The position numbers were made by a program, and so were the translations under genes. From Methanocellales archaeon (GTDB lineage: Archaea; Halobacteriota; UBA148; JAJOKI01), in the NCBI GenBank assembly GCA_021129915.1, contig JAJOKI010000021.1, positions 1 through 18,489 on the forward strand: 18,489 bases of DNA, written 5' to 3'. The notes beneath the pieces were generated by a model, which was given only the letters and a program-made list of their open reading frames with translations, ran no database searches and was not told the DNA's origin. Of this stretch, positions 11,346 through 18,489 are shown piece by piece; within the stretch, counting starts at the first letter, position 1, and each line of letters begins with the position of its first letter.

Positions 11346-14300
11346 TTAAACAGCATCCCCTAATTCCATTCTTGGAGCAATTCCAAGGGATTTCATCTCG
11401 TCGAGCAACAATTTGAATGCATAACTCATCTCTACAGAGCACACATCGGTGTCCACTCCACAACTTGCACAGTACGCCACATTTCGGCGCTTGTCATATG
11501 TCGCCACCATTCCACAGTGGTTGCACACAAGCTCAATCACTCTGTCCGATTCATCGAGTAATCGCTCCTTAAGGGCCATCGCAGCCCCGTGGCCGATCAT
11601 GACATCTCTCTCCATTTCTCCGAATCTAAGTCCTCCCTCTCTGGCTCGCCCCTCAGTAGGTTGTCTGGTAAGAACCTGTATAGGCCCTCTTGATCTGGCA
11701 TGCAGCTTACCTGAGACCATGTGATGTAATTTCTGATATTGTATAACGCCGATGAATATGTCCGCTTGAATTTGTTCCCCGGTGGTGCCATCGTACATGA
11801 CTTCCTTTCCAGTATGAGTGAAACTAAATTTCTTGAGCGCTGCACGCAATTCATCCTCTGATTCCCCTAAGAAGGCGGTTGCATCGATGCGTTTACCCTC
11901 TAGAGACCCGACCTTCCCCCCAAGCATCTCGAGAACATGACCGATGGTCATCCTGGAGGGTATAGCATGGGGATTGACGATCAGATCCGGTACGATTCCG
12001 TGTTCGGTAAACGGCATGTCTTCATGCGGTACGATAAGTCCAATAACGCCTTTTTGTCCATGTCGTGAGGCAAATTTGTCTCCCAATTCTGGAATTCGCT
12101 GGTCCCTGATGCGGACCTTTGCCAGCTTAGCGCCATTTTCAGATTCTGTCAGAATAACGGTATCCACGCACCCTCTCTCGTTTGGGCGTACTGTTATGGA
12201 TGCCTCTCTTCGTTTTTGTGGCGTCAGCCCTCCAAGGTCCGTCACCTCCTCTAGGAACCTGGGGGGGCTTGTCTTCCCTATCAAAGCGTCTTTTGGCTCT
12301 ACGATAGTTTCTGGATTTACGAGTCCGTCTTCATCCAGGTTGGCATAGACTTCACTGCCTCTGGCACCCCTTATCTCTGCATCTGGCACCTCAAATTTAT
12401 CTTCCTGGCCACCAGGATAACGCCGCTCCTCGCATTCATATGTTCTAAAGAAGTGACTTCTTCCGATTCCTCTCTCTATAGAGCCTTTATTGATGACGAG
12501 TGCATCCTCGATGTTATATCCTTCATACGAAAGTACGGCGACGACGAAGTTCTGACCACCGGGCCGCTCGTCAAAACCGATGGTATCTGCTGTTTGAGTT
12601 TTTACTATCGCTAACTGTGGATAATGCAACATATGCGCTCTTGTATCCGGTCGGAGCTTCATATTTGCGGCTGACATTCCAAGTGTTTGCTTTACCATTC
12701 CTGCACCCATGGTATTACGCGGGGATGCATTATGCTCAGGATATGGTATCAATCCAGTACAGATGCCCAATATCAGCGAAGGGTCTATCTCGAGGTGCGT
12801 ATGTTTCTCTGTGAGGTCCTCTTCATTTATTGCGATAAGCGTATTTTCCTCCTCGTCTGCATCCAGATATTCTATCAAACCCTTATTGACAAGATCTTCA
12901 AATGTCAGATTCCCATCTTTCAGTTGGCGGATGGAGTCATCTGTCAATAATGGTTTGCCATTTTCCACGATAATAAGCGGACGTCTTGCCCGTCCCCGAT
13001 CTATATTTATTATCACTTCATGGGTTTTCTGGTGATACGTAACGTTTAGCTGTTTTGAAATGGTACCATCTCGTCTTTTCGTTCTTATATCTTTTATCAG
13101 CTTAATCGGGTCATCATGAGTTCCGACAAGTGCCCCACCTATAAACACCTTGATATTCTGTCCGCTCATCTGGTTTTCATCGGCATTTCTTGTCAGTGGC
13201 AGTACTCCGAGCTCGTATAGATATGTCTGTAATTCATCTGTGTCATCCATGCCAGCCGATAATTCTACCATCTGGGCGAAGTTCTTGACCAAACCACAAT
13301 TAGGGCCTTCTGGAGTTTCGGAAGGACATATCCTGCCCCACTGCGTTGGATGCAGGTCCCTCGCCCCAAAATGGGGTTGTGCCCGGGACAGTGGTGATAC
13401 AACTCTCCGCAGGTGTGATATCATCGCCGTGTGGTCGATCCGATCGAGAAGCTGCGAGACTCCTGTTCGCCCGCCAACCCAATTACCAGTGGCAAGCGGA
13501 TGTATTAGTCTTTCTGAGAGGACGTCTGCCCTGACCACCGTTTGAATATTTAACTCCCGATTCCTCATGCTCGCTCGCTCTAACTGGTACTTGATGTCCC
13601 TGGTTAATCGATTAAATGAAACCCTGAACAGGTCCTCCAACAAATCACCAGCAAGTTTGAGTCGTTTGTTGGAGTAGTGATCCTTGTCATCTTCAGCCCT
13701 GCGTTTTAAGGTCAGCTCAAAACACGCCTCTGCCATTCGTCCGAGGAAATGTGCCTTTGCAAGTCTGTCTTTTTCTTCATTGCCTATATGTGGAAGCAGA
13801 TATCTATCGATCACATAGTTCGCTCGCTTTTTCTGGTACTCCTTTGCCTGACCTGGTGCCACCCGTTTGCCGAGCATTTCCATAATGTCTTCGGTGTTGT
13901 TTGCTTCTGCCTCTTCCAGATTCTCCAGCACAAATTTTGTTATTTCTGGGTCATTTGACACGGCGTTCACAATCTCTTGGTCAGTCTCTAAACCAAGCGC
14001 CCTCATCATCATGATGAAGTTAAATCGTCCTGATATTGACGGAAATGATATTTCAAGTATGGAGTTGCGTCCCCTTTCTACGATGACCAGCGTTCTATAT
14101 CCTCTTCGTTGGGAGAACACTTTGGCCACTTCGATCTTGTCACCATGCCTATCATTATATTCCACGAGAATCTTATTTGGTGCAAGGTCTTCCAGACTTA
14201 TTATGACTCGTTCAGTACCATGGACGATAAAATAGCCACCAGGGTCTAACGGGTCTTCTCCTTCCCTGACCATTTCTTCGGACGTGAGCCCCTCCAAATT

Positions 14301-14708
14301 ACATTTGTTTGACCGTAACATTATGGGGAGAGAACCGATCTCTTCTTCGACTTCATCGTACGCCTCACACTCTCCGGTCTCATAGTAGTCCTTGATGATG
14401 GACATTTTGAGATAAATTGGCGCAGAATATGTAATATTTCTAAGTCTTGCCTCGATGGGATACAACAATTTACGCGAACCGTCCGCCTCCTGGACTATGG
14501 GGTGCGTGACTCGAATTTTGCCGAGTTTAATATATACTTTGTATCTGCCTCGTGAGTCTTCTTTCTCGATATCGGTTTCTATTACTCCCTGTTCATCGAT
14601 GATCTTCTGCAGACCTTTGTCAACGAAGCTATTGAATGAGTTAATATGGTGTTGGACTATTTTCTCTCTTGTGAAATACGCCTTCGATAAAATTCTTCGG
14701 TCTAACAC
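11346..14708 (-). CDS. rpoB: DNA-directed RNA polymerase subunit B, unsplit (RpoB)
   Basis: The second-largest subunit, 1120 residues in one frame, contains both the B'' and B' halves that are separate genes in most methanogens, Archaeoglobus and halophiles. Visible landmarks are [20 protein letters not shown] (453-472), the frame running on through [17 protein letters not shown] (572-588) near the usual split zone, and [16 protein letters not shown]. The catalytic-face [13 protein letters not shown], the [20 protein letters not shown] hybrid-binding segment and a C-terminal zinc-binding CNHCG...CASCG follow. The start is GTG 14708, with GAGGAG five bases upstream and 14 nt after rpoH. ORF continuity is direct. 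The contrast with the split form is established knowledge of those lineages. Confidence 0.97.
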   Translation of the reverse strand: MLDRRILSKAYFTREKIVQHHINSFNSFVDKGLQKIIDEQGVIETDIEKEDSRGRYKVYIKLGKIRVTHPIVQEADGSRKLLYPIEARLRNITYSAPIYLKMSIIKDYYETGECEAYDEVEEEIGSLPIMLRSNKCNLEGLTSEEMVREGEDPLDPGGYFIVHGTERVIISLEDLAPNKILVEYNDRHGDKIEVAKVFSQRRGYRTLVIVERGRNSILEISFPSISGRFNFIMMMRALGLETDQEIVNAVSNDPEITKFVLENLEEAEANNTEDIMEMLGKRVAPGQAKEYQKKRANYVIDRYLLPHIGNEEKDRLAKAHFLGRMAEACFELTLKRRAEDDKDHYSNKRLKLAGDLLEDLFRVSFNRLTRDIKYQLERASMRNRELNIQTVVRADVLSERLIHPLATGNWVGGRTGVSQLLDRIDHTAMISHLRRVVSPLSRAQPHFGARDLHPTQWGRICPSETPEGPNCGLVKNFAQMVELSAGMDDTDELQTYLYELGVLPLTRNADENQMSGQNIKVFIGGALVGTHDDPIKLIKDIRTKRRDGTISKQLNVTYHQKTHEVIINIDRGRARRPLIIVENGKPLLTDDSIRQLKDGNLTFEDLVNKGLIEYLDADEEENTLIAINEEDLTEKHTHLEIDPSLILGICTGLIPYPEHNASPRNTMGAGMVKQTLGMSAANMKLRPDTRAHMLHYPQLAIVKTQTADTIGFDERPGGQNFVVAVLSYEGYNIEDALVINKGSIERGIGRSHFFRTYECEERRYPGGQEDKFEVPDAEIRGARGSEVYANLDEDGLVNPETIVEPKDALIGKTSPPRFLEEVTDLGGLTPQKRREASITVRPNERGCVDTVILTESENGAKLAKVRIRDQRIPELGDKFASRHGQKGVIGLIVPHEDMPFTEHGIVPDLIVNPHAIPSRMTIGHVLEMLGGKVGSLEGKRIDATAFLGESEDELRAALKKFSFTHTGKEVMYDGTTGEQIQADIFIGVIQYQKLHHMVSGKLHARSRGPIQVLTRQPTEGRAREGGLRFGEMERDVMIGHGAAMALKERLLDESDRVIELVCNHCGMVATYDKRRNVAYCASCGVDTDVCSVEMSYAFKLLLDEMKSLGIAPRMELGDAV

Positions 14709-14722
14709 GTTAGCTCCTCTGT

Positions 14723-14959
14723 TTAATCGATCACCAATCGGTATACTATTGCCTTGCCAGCGGTGTGACTGTTCCTTATAATTTTTATAACATCACCCGC
14801 ACTTGCACCTATCTCTTTAATAACTGGGTCTGAGATTTTTATTTTCGGCAGCTCCCCAACAGATATATGATGTTTTGCTAAGAGTGACTTTACGTCTCTT
14901 TCTGACAACACTATATGTTCTGGAACTAACTCGTGGTCAATTACGCTGATTTTTTTCAT
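14723..14959 (-). CDS. rpoH: DNA-directed RNA polymerase subunit H (Rpb5 C-terminal homologue)
   Basis: RpoH is the archaeal counterpart of the C-terminal domain of eukaryotic Rpb5 and sits on the lower jaw of the polymerase. The 78-residue product reads [16 protein letters not shown] near its start, then [16 protein letters not shown] and ends [19 protein letters not shown], all characteristic. I chose ATG 14959 ([11 protein letters not shown]), with GAGGCG about nine bases upstream, over the ATG five codons earlier, because the extra MRRCD is unusual and covers the ribosome binding site. It is the first gene of the polymerase cluster. The promoter must lie in the 77 nt after tRNA-Lys or further upstream, and co-transcription with the tRNA is possible. 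Confidence 0.95.
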   Translation of the reverse strand: MKKISVIDHELVPEHIVLSERDVKSLLAKHHISVGELPKIKISDPVIKEIGASAGDVIKIIRNSHTAGKAIVYRLVID

Positions 14960-15036
14960 ATCACAACGCCTCATAATCCATCAGGGAGAGTTGTATTTTC
15001 GGTCGAAGATATCCTTCAGTTTCTTTGATATCTAAA

Positions 15037-15242
15037 CGGGCTCGAAGGGATTTGAACCCCTGGCCACCTGGTTTCTTTCTGTCGCAGATGGAACATCTGG
15101 CAGAGTTTCATTTCCCCCAGAAATGAAACAGTTGTAATCTCTACGAGATTTCAACATGTCTTTCCTATATTCTCCAAGATTTAACCCGCCTCATCTGATG
15201 TAGATAAAAGCCAGGCGCTCTGCCTAACTGAGCTACGAGCCC
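15037..15242 (-). tRNA. tRNA-Lys(UUU) with a 132-nt intron
   Basis: The exons give a standard 74-nt tRNA. The acceptor is GGGCTCG/CGAGCCC, the D-arm GCTC/GAGC, the anticodon stem CCTGG/CCAGG, and the T-arm AGGGG-TTCAAAT-CCCTT, with discriminator G73. The spliced loop CTTTTAA has anticodon UUU. The intron interrupts the canonical 37/38 position. CCA is not encoded. An AT-rich CAATATTTG about 27 nt upstream may be its box A. It lies 77 nt before rpoH on the same strand. Confidence 0.92.
15073..15204 (-). other. 132-nt structured intron of tRNA-Lys
   Basis: Removing these bases restores a normal loop. The intron holds three inverted repeats: 15131-15141 with 15145-15155 (11 bp, one mismatch, 3-nt loop), 15105-15113 with 15121-15129 (9 bp, 7-nt loop), and 15085-15090 with 15094-15099 (6 bp, 3-nt loop). 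CAGATG near its 5' end (15197-15192) can alternatively pair with CATCTG near its 3' end (15090-15085), closing a branched fold. No protein frame is apparent. Confidence 0.8.
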
Positions 15243-15441
15243 TAATATAGAACTTGCGTTCAAATATTGATGTGTGTAATTCCAACATAGACGCCAGGTT
15301 TGCCATTTTAGGAGACAGACACTCACCATTACCATTATTGACCATTATTATAGAAACCAATTGACCGCTTCGATTATGCAATGCATTTATCTCATTTAAG
15401 CCTTTCTCTCATCTAATATATCATACTTAAAACTTGTGGTT

Positions 15442-16320
15442 TTACAACATCGTAATTATCTGACATCCATCACTTTCTATTATTACCGTGTGCTCTGCCT
15501 GTGAAATCAAGCCACCCGCATCTTCTTTGAGCACTGGATATGGGCATACCACCCCCATTGCTTCCAGTTGTTTTAGTACAAAGTTCAGACGCGTCTGTGG
15601 CAACCATCGTTTTGTGAATGGAAGTGTTTTGTACTCCTTTATATCCTCTAACAATTTTCTGGCAGCGGGCAATCGCACAGATTTCAGTTTTTCCAGGCGA
15701 TATATTTCTGTAATCCCTCCTTCAGATACATGTCCGGCACCATTTGTCGCAAATGGTTCGATTGCGATCACATCTCCCTCTCGGAGGATGATGCCGTGCT
15801 CGACCCGTCTATTTGGAATTGACGGAGGCGCGTGCTGCACATATCTATCAAGTCCATGGCCGGCAAGATTCGCCACCGGCTTGTATCCAAATTCGTTTAT
15901 GCTCTCTTCAATCACAGCGCCTATATCTGCAGTACTGACGCCTGCGCGAATCAGTTGAATTGCATTTTTCAGTGCGACCTCAGATGCCTCTACCAGCTCT
16001 GGATTATCGCCCAGATCAACCGTCACCGCAGTATCAGCGATGTAGCCCTCTACATGTACGCCGATGTCGAGCTTGACCATGTCCTCTCCGAACAAGGATT
16101 TGTCATTGGATGATGGAGTCGCATGCGCTGCTTCGTCATTTCGTGATATGTTGCATGGAAATGCAGGCTGCCCGCCCTGTTCCCTGATAGAATTCTCCAC
16201 GAATTCTGCCACCTCCAGCAGGGATGCACCGACCTTTACCCTATTTACTGCCGCACTTCTCACTTCTGCTAGGATTTTGCCTGCTCGCCTATATTTGTCC
16301 AAAATTTCGTTATCCATCAT
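15442..16320 (-). CDS. map: Methionine aminopeptidase, type II
   Basis: This enzyme removes the initiator methionine from nascent proteins in the cytoplasm. The 292-residue protein has the M24 'pita-bread' fold. All five metal ligands of the archaeal type II enzyme are in place: D85 (KLDIGVH), D96 (YIADTAV), H155 (AGHGLD), E188 (AIEPFA) and E276 (SQAEHTVI). H66 (AAHATP) is the conserved active-site histidine. The insertion between H155 and the C-terminus is of type II size. The first ATG (16320) overlaps the upstream peptidase stop as ATGA. A second ATG at 16317 has better spacing from GGTG, so the start may be one residue later. Overlap with the upstream gene implies an operon of two related peptidases. 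Confidence 0.96.
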   Translation of the reverse strand: MMDNEILDKYRRAGKILAEVRSAAVNRVKVGASLLEVAEFVENSIREQGGQPAFPCNISRNDEAAHATPSSNDKSLFGEDMVKLDIGVHVEGYIADTAVTVDLGDNPELVEASEVALKNAIQLIRAGVSTADIGAVIEESINEFGYKPVANLAGHGLDRYVQHAPPSIPNRRVEHGIILREGDVIAIEPFATNGAGHVSEGGITEIYRLEKLKSVRLPAARKLLEDIKEYKTLPFTKRWLPQTRLNFVLKQLEAMGVVCPYPVLKEDAGGLISQAEHTVIIESDGCQIITML

Positions 16321-17435
16321 ATCACCAGTTGTTTTGGAAATTTCGTGAGATTCTGATGGCTCTTGGCGGTGACGACGACCATGTCTTCTATCCTGACTCC
16401 GCCGAACTTGGGGTCGTATAGTCCTGGTTCAACTGTGATTACGTTGCCTGCCTTCAGTTCAGAGCCGCCCTCACTCAAAGAGGGATTTTCATGAATATCC
16501 AGGCCAATCCCGTGGCCAGTAGAATGAATGAATCCTGTTTTTGCATTGGTTCTGTCTGTGCCATAGCCTCGTTCCTCAAACAAATCGCATACAGCATTGT
16601 GAACATCTTCTCCAGTTACGCCAGCCCTGATCGTGTTAAACGCAACTTCCTGTGCATCCAAAACGGTTTGATACATCTCTCTTATCTCTGGAACGGGGAC
16701 CCCCCTCAAGAATGTACGCGACATGTCCGCATAATAGCGTTCTTTTTTATGATATGGAAAAATATCGATAAGAATTGGCGCATCTTGCAATAACGCTCCC
16801 GAGCCAACACAGTGAGGATTGCTGCTTTGCTCACCGCATGATACGATAGGGTCTTCCATCCTGCATTGGTTGGTGACTAGTTCATGTTCGATAATGGTTT
16901 TCACCTGCTCAGAGGTGATATTCAATTTATCAGATGTCATATCTGCGCCCTTAATAGCATTCAAGGCAGCGCGCATCGCCTTTTCACACGCGCGCTGCGT
17001 GCGCACGATGCACTCAATTTCCATTCCACACTTGACTTCTCTGCCCCTGTCGAGCTCCTCGGCCAGATGTATGTCAACTCCTTTCTTTTTCAGCTCTTCG
17101 GCAACATAAAATGAAAAATCGTTCGGCACATTTATGCTCGAAATACCTTCTTCATGCAGGATTTTGTACAGCAGTTCGCAACGCGCCTTTTTTGGACCAT
17201 ACTTTTTGACCATTTTCTTAAACTCATAATCAGCAGTGGACCTTATGTCCAGGATTTTCGACTCTTTTTTGGCCCGTTCCACTTCCATCTGGGAGAGTAC
17301 AATAAACTCCTTTTTATCTCCCTTTATATAGACTATGGAACTTGATGTCAGAAACTTTGTAAAATAATATATATGAGCGTTATGAATGCTGTTTCCGGTG
17401 AGCAACAGTGCATCTGTTTTCTCCATGGCCATCAT
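16317..17435 (-). CDS. M24 family Xaa-Pro peptidase (PepQ/PepP-like)
   Basis: This is a probable cytoplasmic dipeptidase or aminopeptidase cleaving before proline. The 372-residue protein has an N-terminal creatinase-like domain (about 1-140) and a C-terminal M24 catalytic domain. The dinuclear metal ligands are D224 (ILIDIF), D237 (YADMSRTF), H308 (HSTGHGIG), E336 (VEPGLY) and E350 (GVRIEDM). The substitution of F-P-Y after DI, where many relatives have DxGA, is slightly unusual. There are clustered ATGs at 17435, 17432 and 17426. No clear ribosome binding site is visible, so a leaderless or short-leader transcript is possible. It overlaps map by four bases. Whether it acts on dipeptides or longer peptides cannot be told from sequence. 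Confidence 0.88.
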   Translation of the reverse strand: MMAMEKTDALLLTGNSIHNAHIYYFTKFLTSSSIVYIKGDKKEFIVLSQMEVERAKKESKILDIRSTADYEFKKMVKKYGPKKARCELLYKILHEEGISSINVPNDFSFYVAEELKKKGVDIHLAEELDRGREVKCGMEIECIVRTQRACEKAMRAALNAIKGADMTSDKLNITSEQVKTIIEHELVTNQCRMEDPIVSCGEQSSNPHCVGSGALLQDAPILIDIFPYHKKERYYADMSRTFLRGVPVPEIREMYQTVLDAQEVAFNTIRAGVTGEDVHNAVCDLFEERGYGTDRTNAKTGFIHSTGHGIGLDIHENPSLSEGGSELKAGNVITVEPGLYDPKFGGVRIEDMVVVTAKSHQNLTKFPKQLVI

Positions 17436-17615
17436 TCAGGCTTAATGTACCTTTTGTCTTATGAAAGTAGTGCTGTTAACTGTTGAAATTCCAAAGGAAT
17501 TACAACTGTCTCAGATCTTCGATCTCCAAGAACGCATTTACGTTTGTCTTGAAATCCTTAAGTTAACACTGCCCATGCCTGATACGATAAACTATTATTA
17601 CCTAACAGGATGATA

Positions 17616-17627
17616 GCATATAAAATC
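17616..17627 (-). promoter_or_regulatory. Possible box A upstream of the peptidase operon
   Basis: The minus strand reads GATTTTATATGC here, close to an archaeal TATA box. It is in the 236-nt gap before the Xaa-Pro peptidase gene, but would give a leader of about 155 nt. A closer AT-rich stretch, CTTTCATAAG about 25 nt before the ATG, would suit a leaderless transcript. Neither is certain. Confidence 0.25.
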
Positions 17628-17671
17628 GACTTATCTTCTTTATTTTTTAATTTAATCTCTCTCACTCAAAC

Positions 17672-18028
17672 CTATCTCCTGATTTTCTGTCTCAAAAGTC
17701 CAGCTAAGATGGGGATTATAATCAGCATAATATAACCAATCACATAGTCTCCAACATAGTTTAGGAGGGTGCCACCTAGATCAAACCAACGAATAAGATA
17801 CATTACACCTGCGAATGCAAACAAGACAACAAAACCAAATAGAAATTCGAGAAGCGTATATTCTGATTTTATGTAGTAAAATCGTAACAAGTACCCAACA
17901 AAGAGTCCGCATGAAAGAGCTACGGAAAACCACGCTTCAAAATAGAATAATATAAGAAGTAGCAATCCATAAAAGATTAACCATGTGCGACACCACTCTT
18001 GTTTGCTCAGTAATTCTATATATTTCAA
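17672..18028 (-). CDS. Small integral membrane protein, unknown function
   Basis: I do not recognise the family. The 118-residue product has four hydrophobic segments, at about 14-31, 34-52, 57-80 and 86-110, separated by short charged turns, and a basic tail (LLRQKIRR). It lacks a cleavable signal peptide. The cytoplasmic or outer side of each end cannot be fixed reliably. The start is TTG 18028, with AAAGG about eight bases upstream. No in-frame ATG lies near, so the true start is uncertain. A terminator-like hairpin just upstream implies a transcript separate from the exported protein gene. AT content is higher than in the housekeeping genes. The length and uniform helix spacing suggest a real gene. 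Confidence 0.6.
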   Translation of the reverse strand: MKYIELLSKQEWCRTWLIFYGLLLLILFYFEAWFSVALSCGLFVGYLLRFYYIKSEYTLLEFLFGFVVLFAFAGVMYLIRWFDLGGTLLNYVGDYVIGYIMLIIIPILAGLLRQKIRR

Positions 18029-18048
18029 TGTTACAACCTTTCCCCCAT

Positions 18049-18084
18049 AAATAAAGAAAAAAGGACCATCGGTTACTATGGTCC
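18049..18084 (-). terminator. Intrinsic-type terminator
   Basis: On the minus strand GGACCAT (18084-18078) and ATGGTCC (18069-18063) form a perfect 7-bp stem with an 8-nt loop, followed by TTTTTTCTTTATTT. This would end the transcript coming from the exported protein gene. The 8-nt loop is unremarkable. Intrinsic-type hairpins are less common in archaea than plain U-tracts. Confidence 0.6.
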
Positions 18085-18219
18085 AAATCTTTCAACGAGA
18101 TTGAGCATTGTTGCTGGACACCAAGGATGCCCGCAAAACAGATCTCCAAAAGGTCCATCTGGGCTTCGTAGAATGCAGATCGGTACTATACATCTACCAA
18201 AAACCCACCTGATAAACAT
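18076..18219 (-). CDS. Possible 47-residue small protein, doubtful
   Basis: From ATG 18219 the frame reads MFIRWVFGRCIVPICILR, then PFGDLFCGHPWCPATMLN and ends RFGP at a TAG inside the terminator stem. Four cysteines and the CGHPWCP motif are notable, and the stop placed at the terminator is suggestive. No good ribosome binding site is visible (only AAGAAG next to the ATG) and I recognise no family. It may be non-coding. Confidence 0.2.
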   Translation of the reverse strand: MFIRWVFGRCIVPICILRSPDGPFGDLFCGHPWCPATMLNLVERFGP

Positions 18220-18250
18220 CTTCTTAGAACTGGGAGCGGATTGCCTCCCG

Positions 18251-18487
18251 TCAGTATATTTCAAAAGTTTCTATTACATAATCCTCTGCATCCTCTAGAT
18301 TTCCCTCTCTCATGGCTTCGTTGTAACTTGCTATAACATCTTTGAGATCATCAATCAGTTCATCGACTTTTTCGGCATCGTAAATATACGATGTTTTTTG
18401 ACTATTCTGTGCTGCTACTACAGGCACCGCCAGCGTTCCCAGCATCAATATCGTCGCAAATATTGCGAAGATTCTTATTCTATTCAA
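18251..18487 (-). CDS. Small exported protein, possibly cut by the window edge
   Basis: I do not recognise this protein. The visible 78 residues begin with a clear signal peptide: a basic start (MNRIRI), a hydrophobic core (about 7-22) and a likely cleavage after VVAA near residue 26. The mature part is about 50 residues, acidic, and mostly helical in character (DAEKVDELIDDLKDVIASYN). It would be outside the membrane. The apparent start is TTG 18487, two bases from the window end, so the gene may begin further upstream beyond the window. The downstream hairpin terminator suggests it ends its transcript. Confidence 0.6.
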   Translation of the reverse strand: MNRIRIFAIFATILMLGTLAVPVVAAQNSQKTSYIYDAEKVDELIDDLKDVIASYNEAMREGNLEDAEDYVIETFEIY

Positions 18488-18489
18488 TA

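Noticed and set aside
11597..11854. Minus-strand 85-codon frame inside rpoB
   Set aside because: It is out of frame within conserved rpoB sequence, with no sign of independent coding.
15073..15204. Box C/D guide RNA in the tRNA-Lys intron
   Set aside because: An AGATGAG resembling box C exists, but I find no CTGA box D at a proper distance, so I do not call it.
15310..15352. ACCATTA-like repeats upstream of tRNA-Lys
   Set aside because: Only three degenerate copies with uneven spacing; consistent with chance in AT-rich DNA and not a CRISPR or iteron array.
15181..15381. 66-codon minus-strand frame upstream of and into tRNA-Lys
   Set aside because: It runs through the tRNA 5' exon and into the intron, has no clear ribosome binding site and no recognisable family.

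Overview
This is archaeal, almost certainly euryarchaeal, chromosomal DNA. It carries the conserved transcription/translation cluster rpoH-rpoB-rpoA'-rpoA''-rpl30e-(nusA)-rps12-rps7-fusA-tuf-rps10, with the largest RNA polymerase subunit split into A' and A'', eukaryote-like ribosomal proteins, an EF-2 with the diphthamide site, two intron-containing tRNA genes and Shine-Dalgarno-led genes. The ribosomal proteins and elongation factors resemble those of Archaeoglobi, methanogens and ANME archaea, but RpoB is one unbroken protein, whereas most of those groups have it split into B'' and B'. I cannot name the genus. Every confident protein gene lies on the minus strand; only tRNA-Arg is on the plus strand.

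In the direction of transcription (high to low coordinates), 18487-17672 holds a small exported protein, a hairpin-plus-T-run terminator and a four-helix membrane protein, none with a known function. At 17435-15442 are two overlapping M24 metallopeptidase genes, an Xaa-Pro peptidase and a type II methionine aminopeptidase. At 15242-15037 is tRNA-Lys(UUU) with a 132-nt structured intron. From 14959 to 2017 runs the RNA polymerase and translation cluster, tightly packed except for the nusA position and a 107-nt gap before tuf that contains a likely promoter. At 1867-1585 are divergent tRNA-Arg(CCG, plus) and tRNA-Ser(UGA, minus, with a 15-nt intron). The tRNA splicing ligase gene rtcB follows 20 nt after tRNA-Ser, on the same strand.

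The least expected content lies between the recognised genes. The nusA slot (6941-7183) holds a wrecked nusA gene: start codon, fragments of both KH domains and the C-terminal tail survive, separated by deletions and an in-frame stop. A second relic, the 5' end of a gamma-carbonic-anhydrase-like gene, starts on the rps10 stop codon and ends against the 3' end of tRNA-Arg. The rpoA'/rpoA'' junction has a strong ribosome binding site but no ordinary start codon after it, which suggests a UUA start or a +1 frameshift. The placement of rtcB directly after an intron-containing tRNA couples the ligase to one of its likely substrates. I saw no CRISPR array, insertion sequence or foreign gene cluster. 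Both longer gene-free stretches (15243-15441 and 17436-17671) are under 300 bases and show little beyond possible promoter elements.
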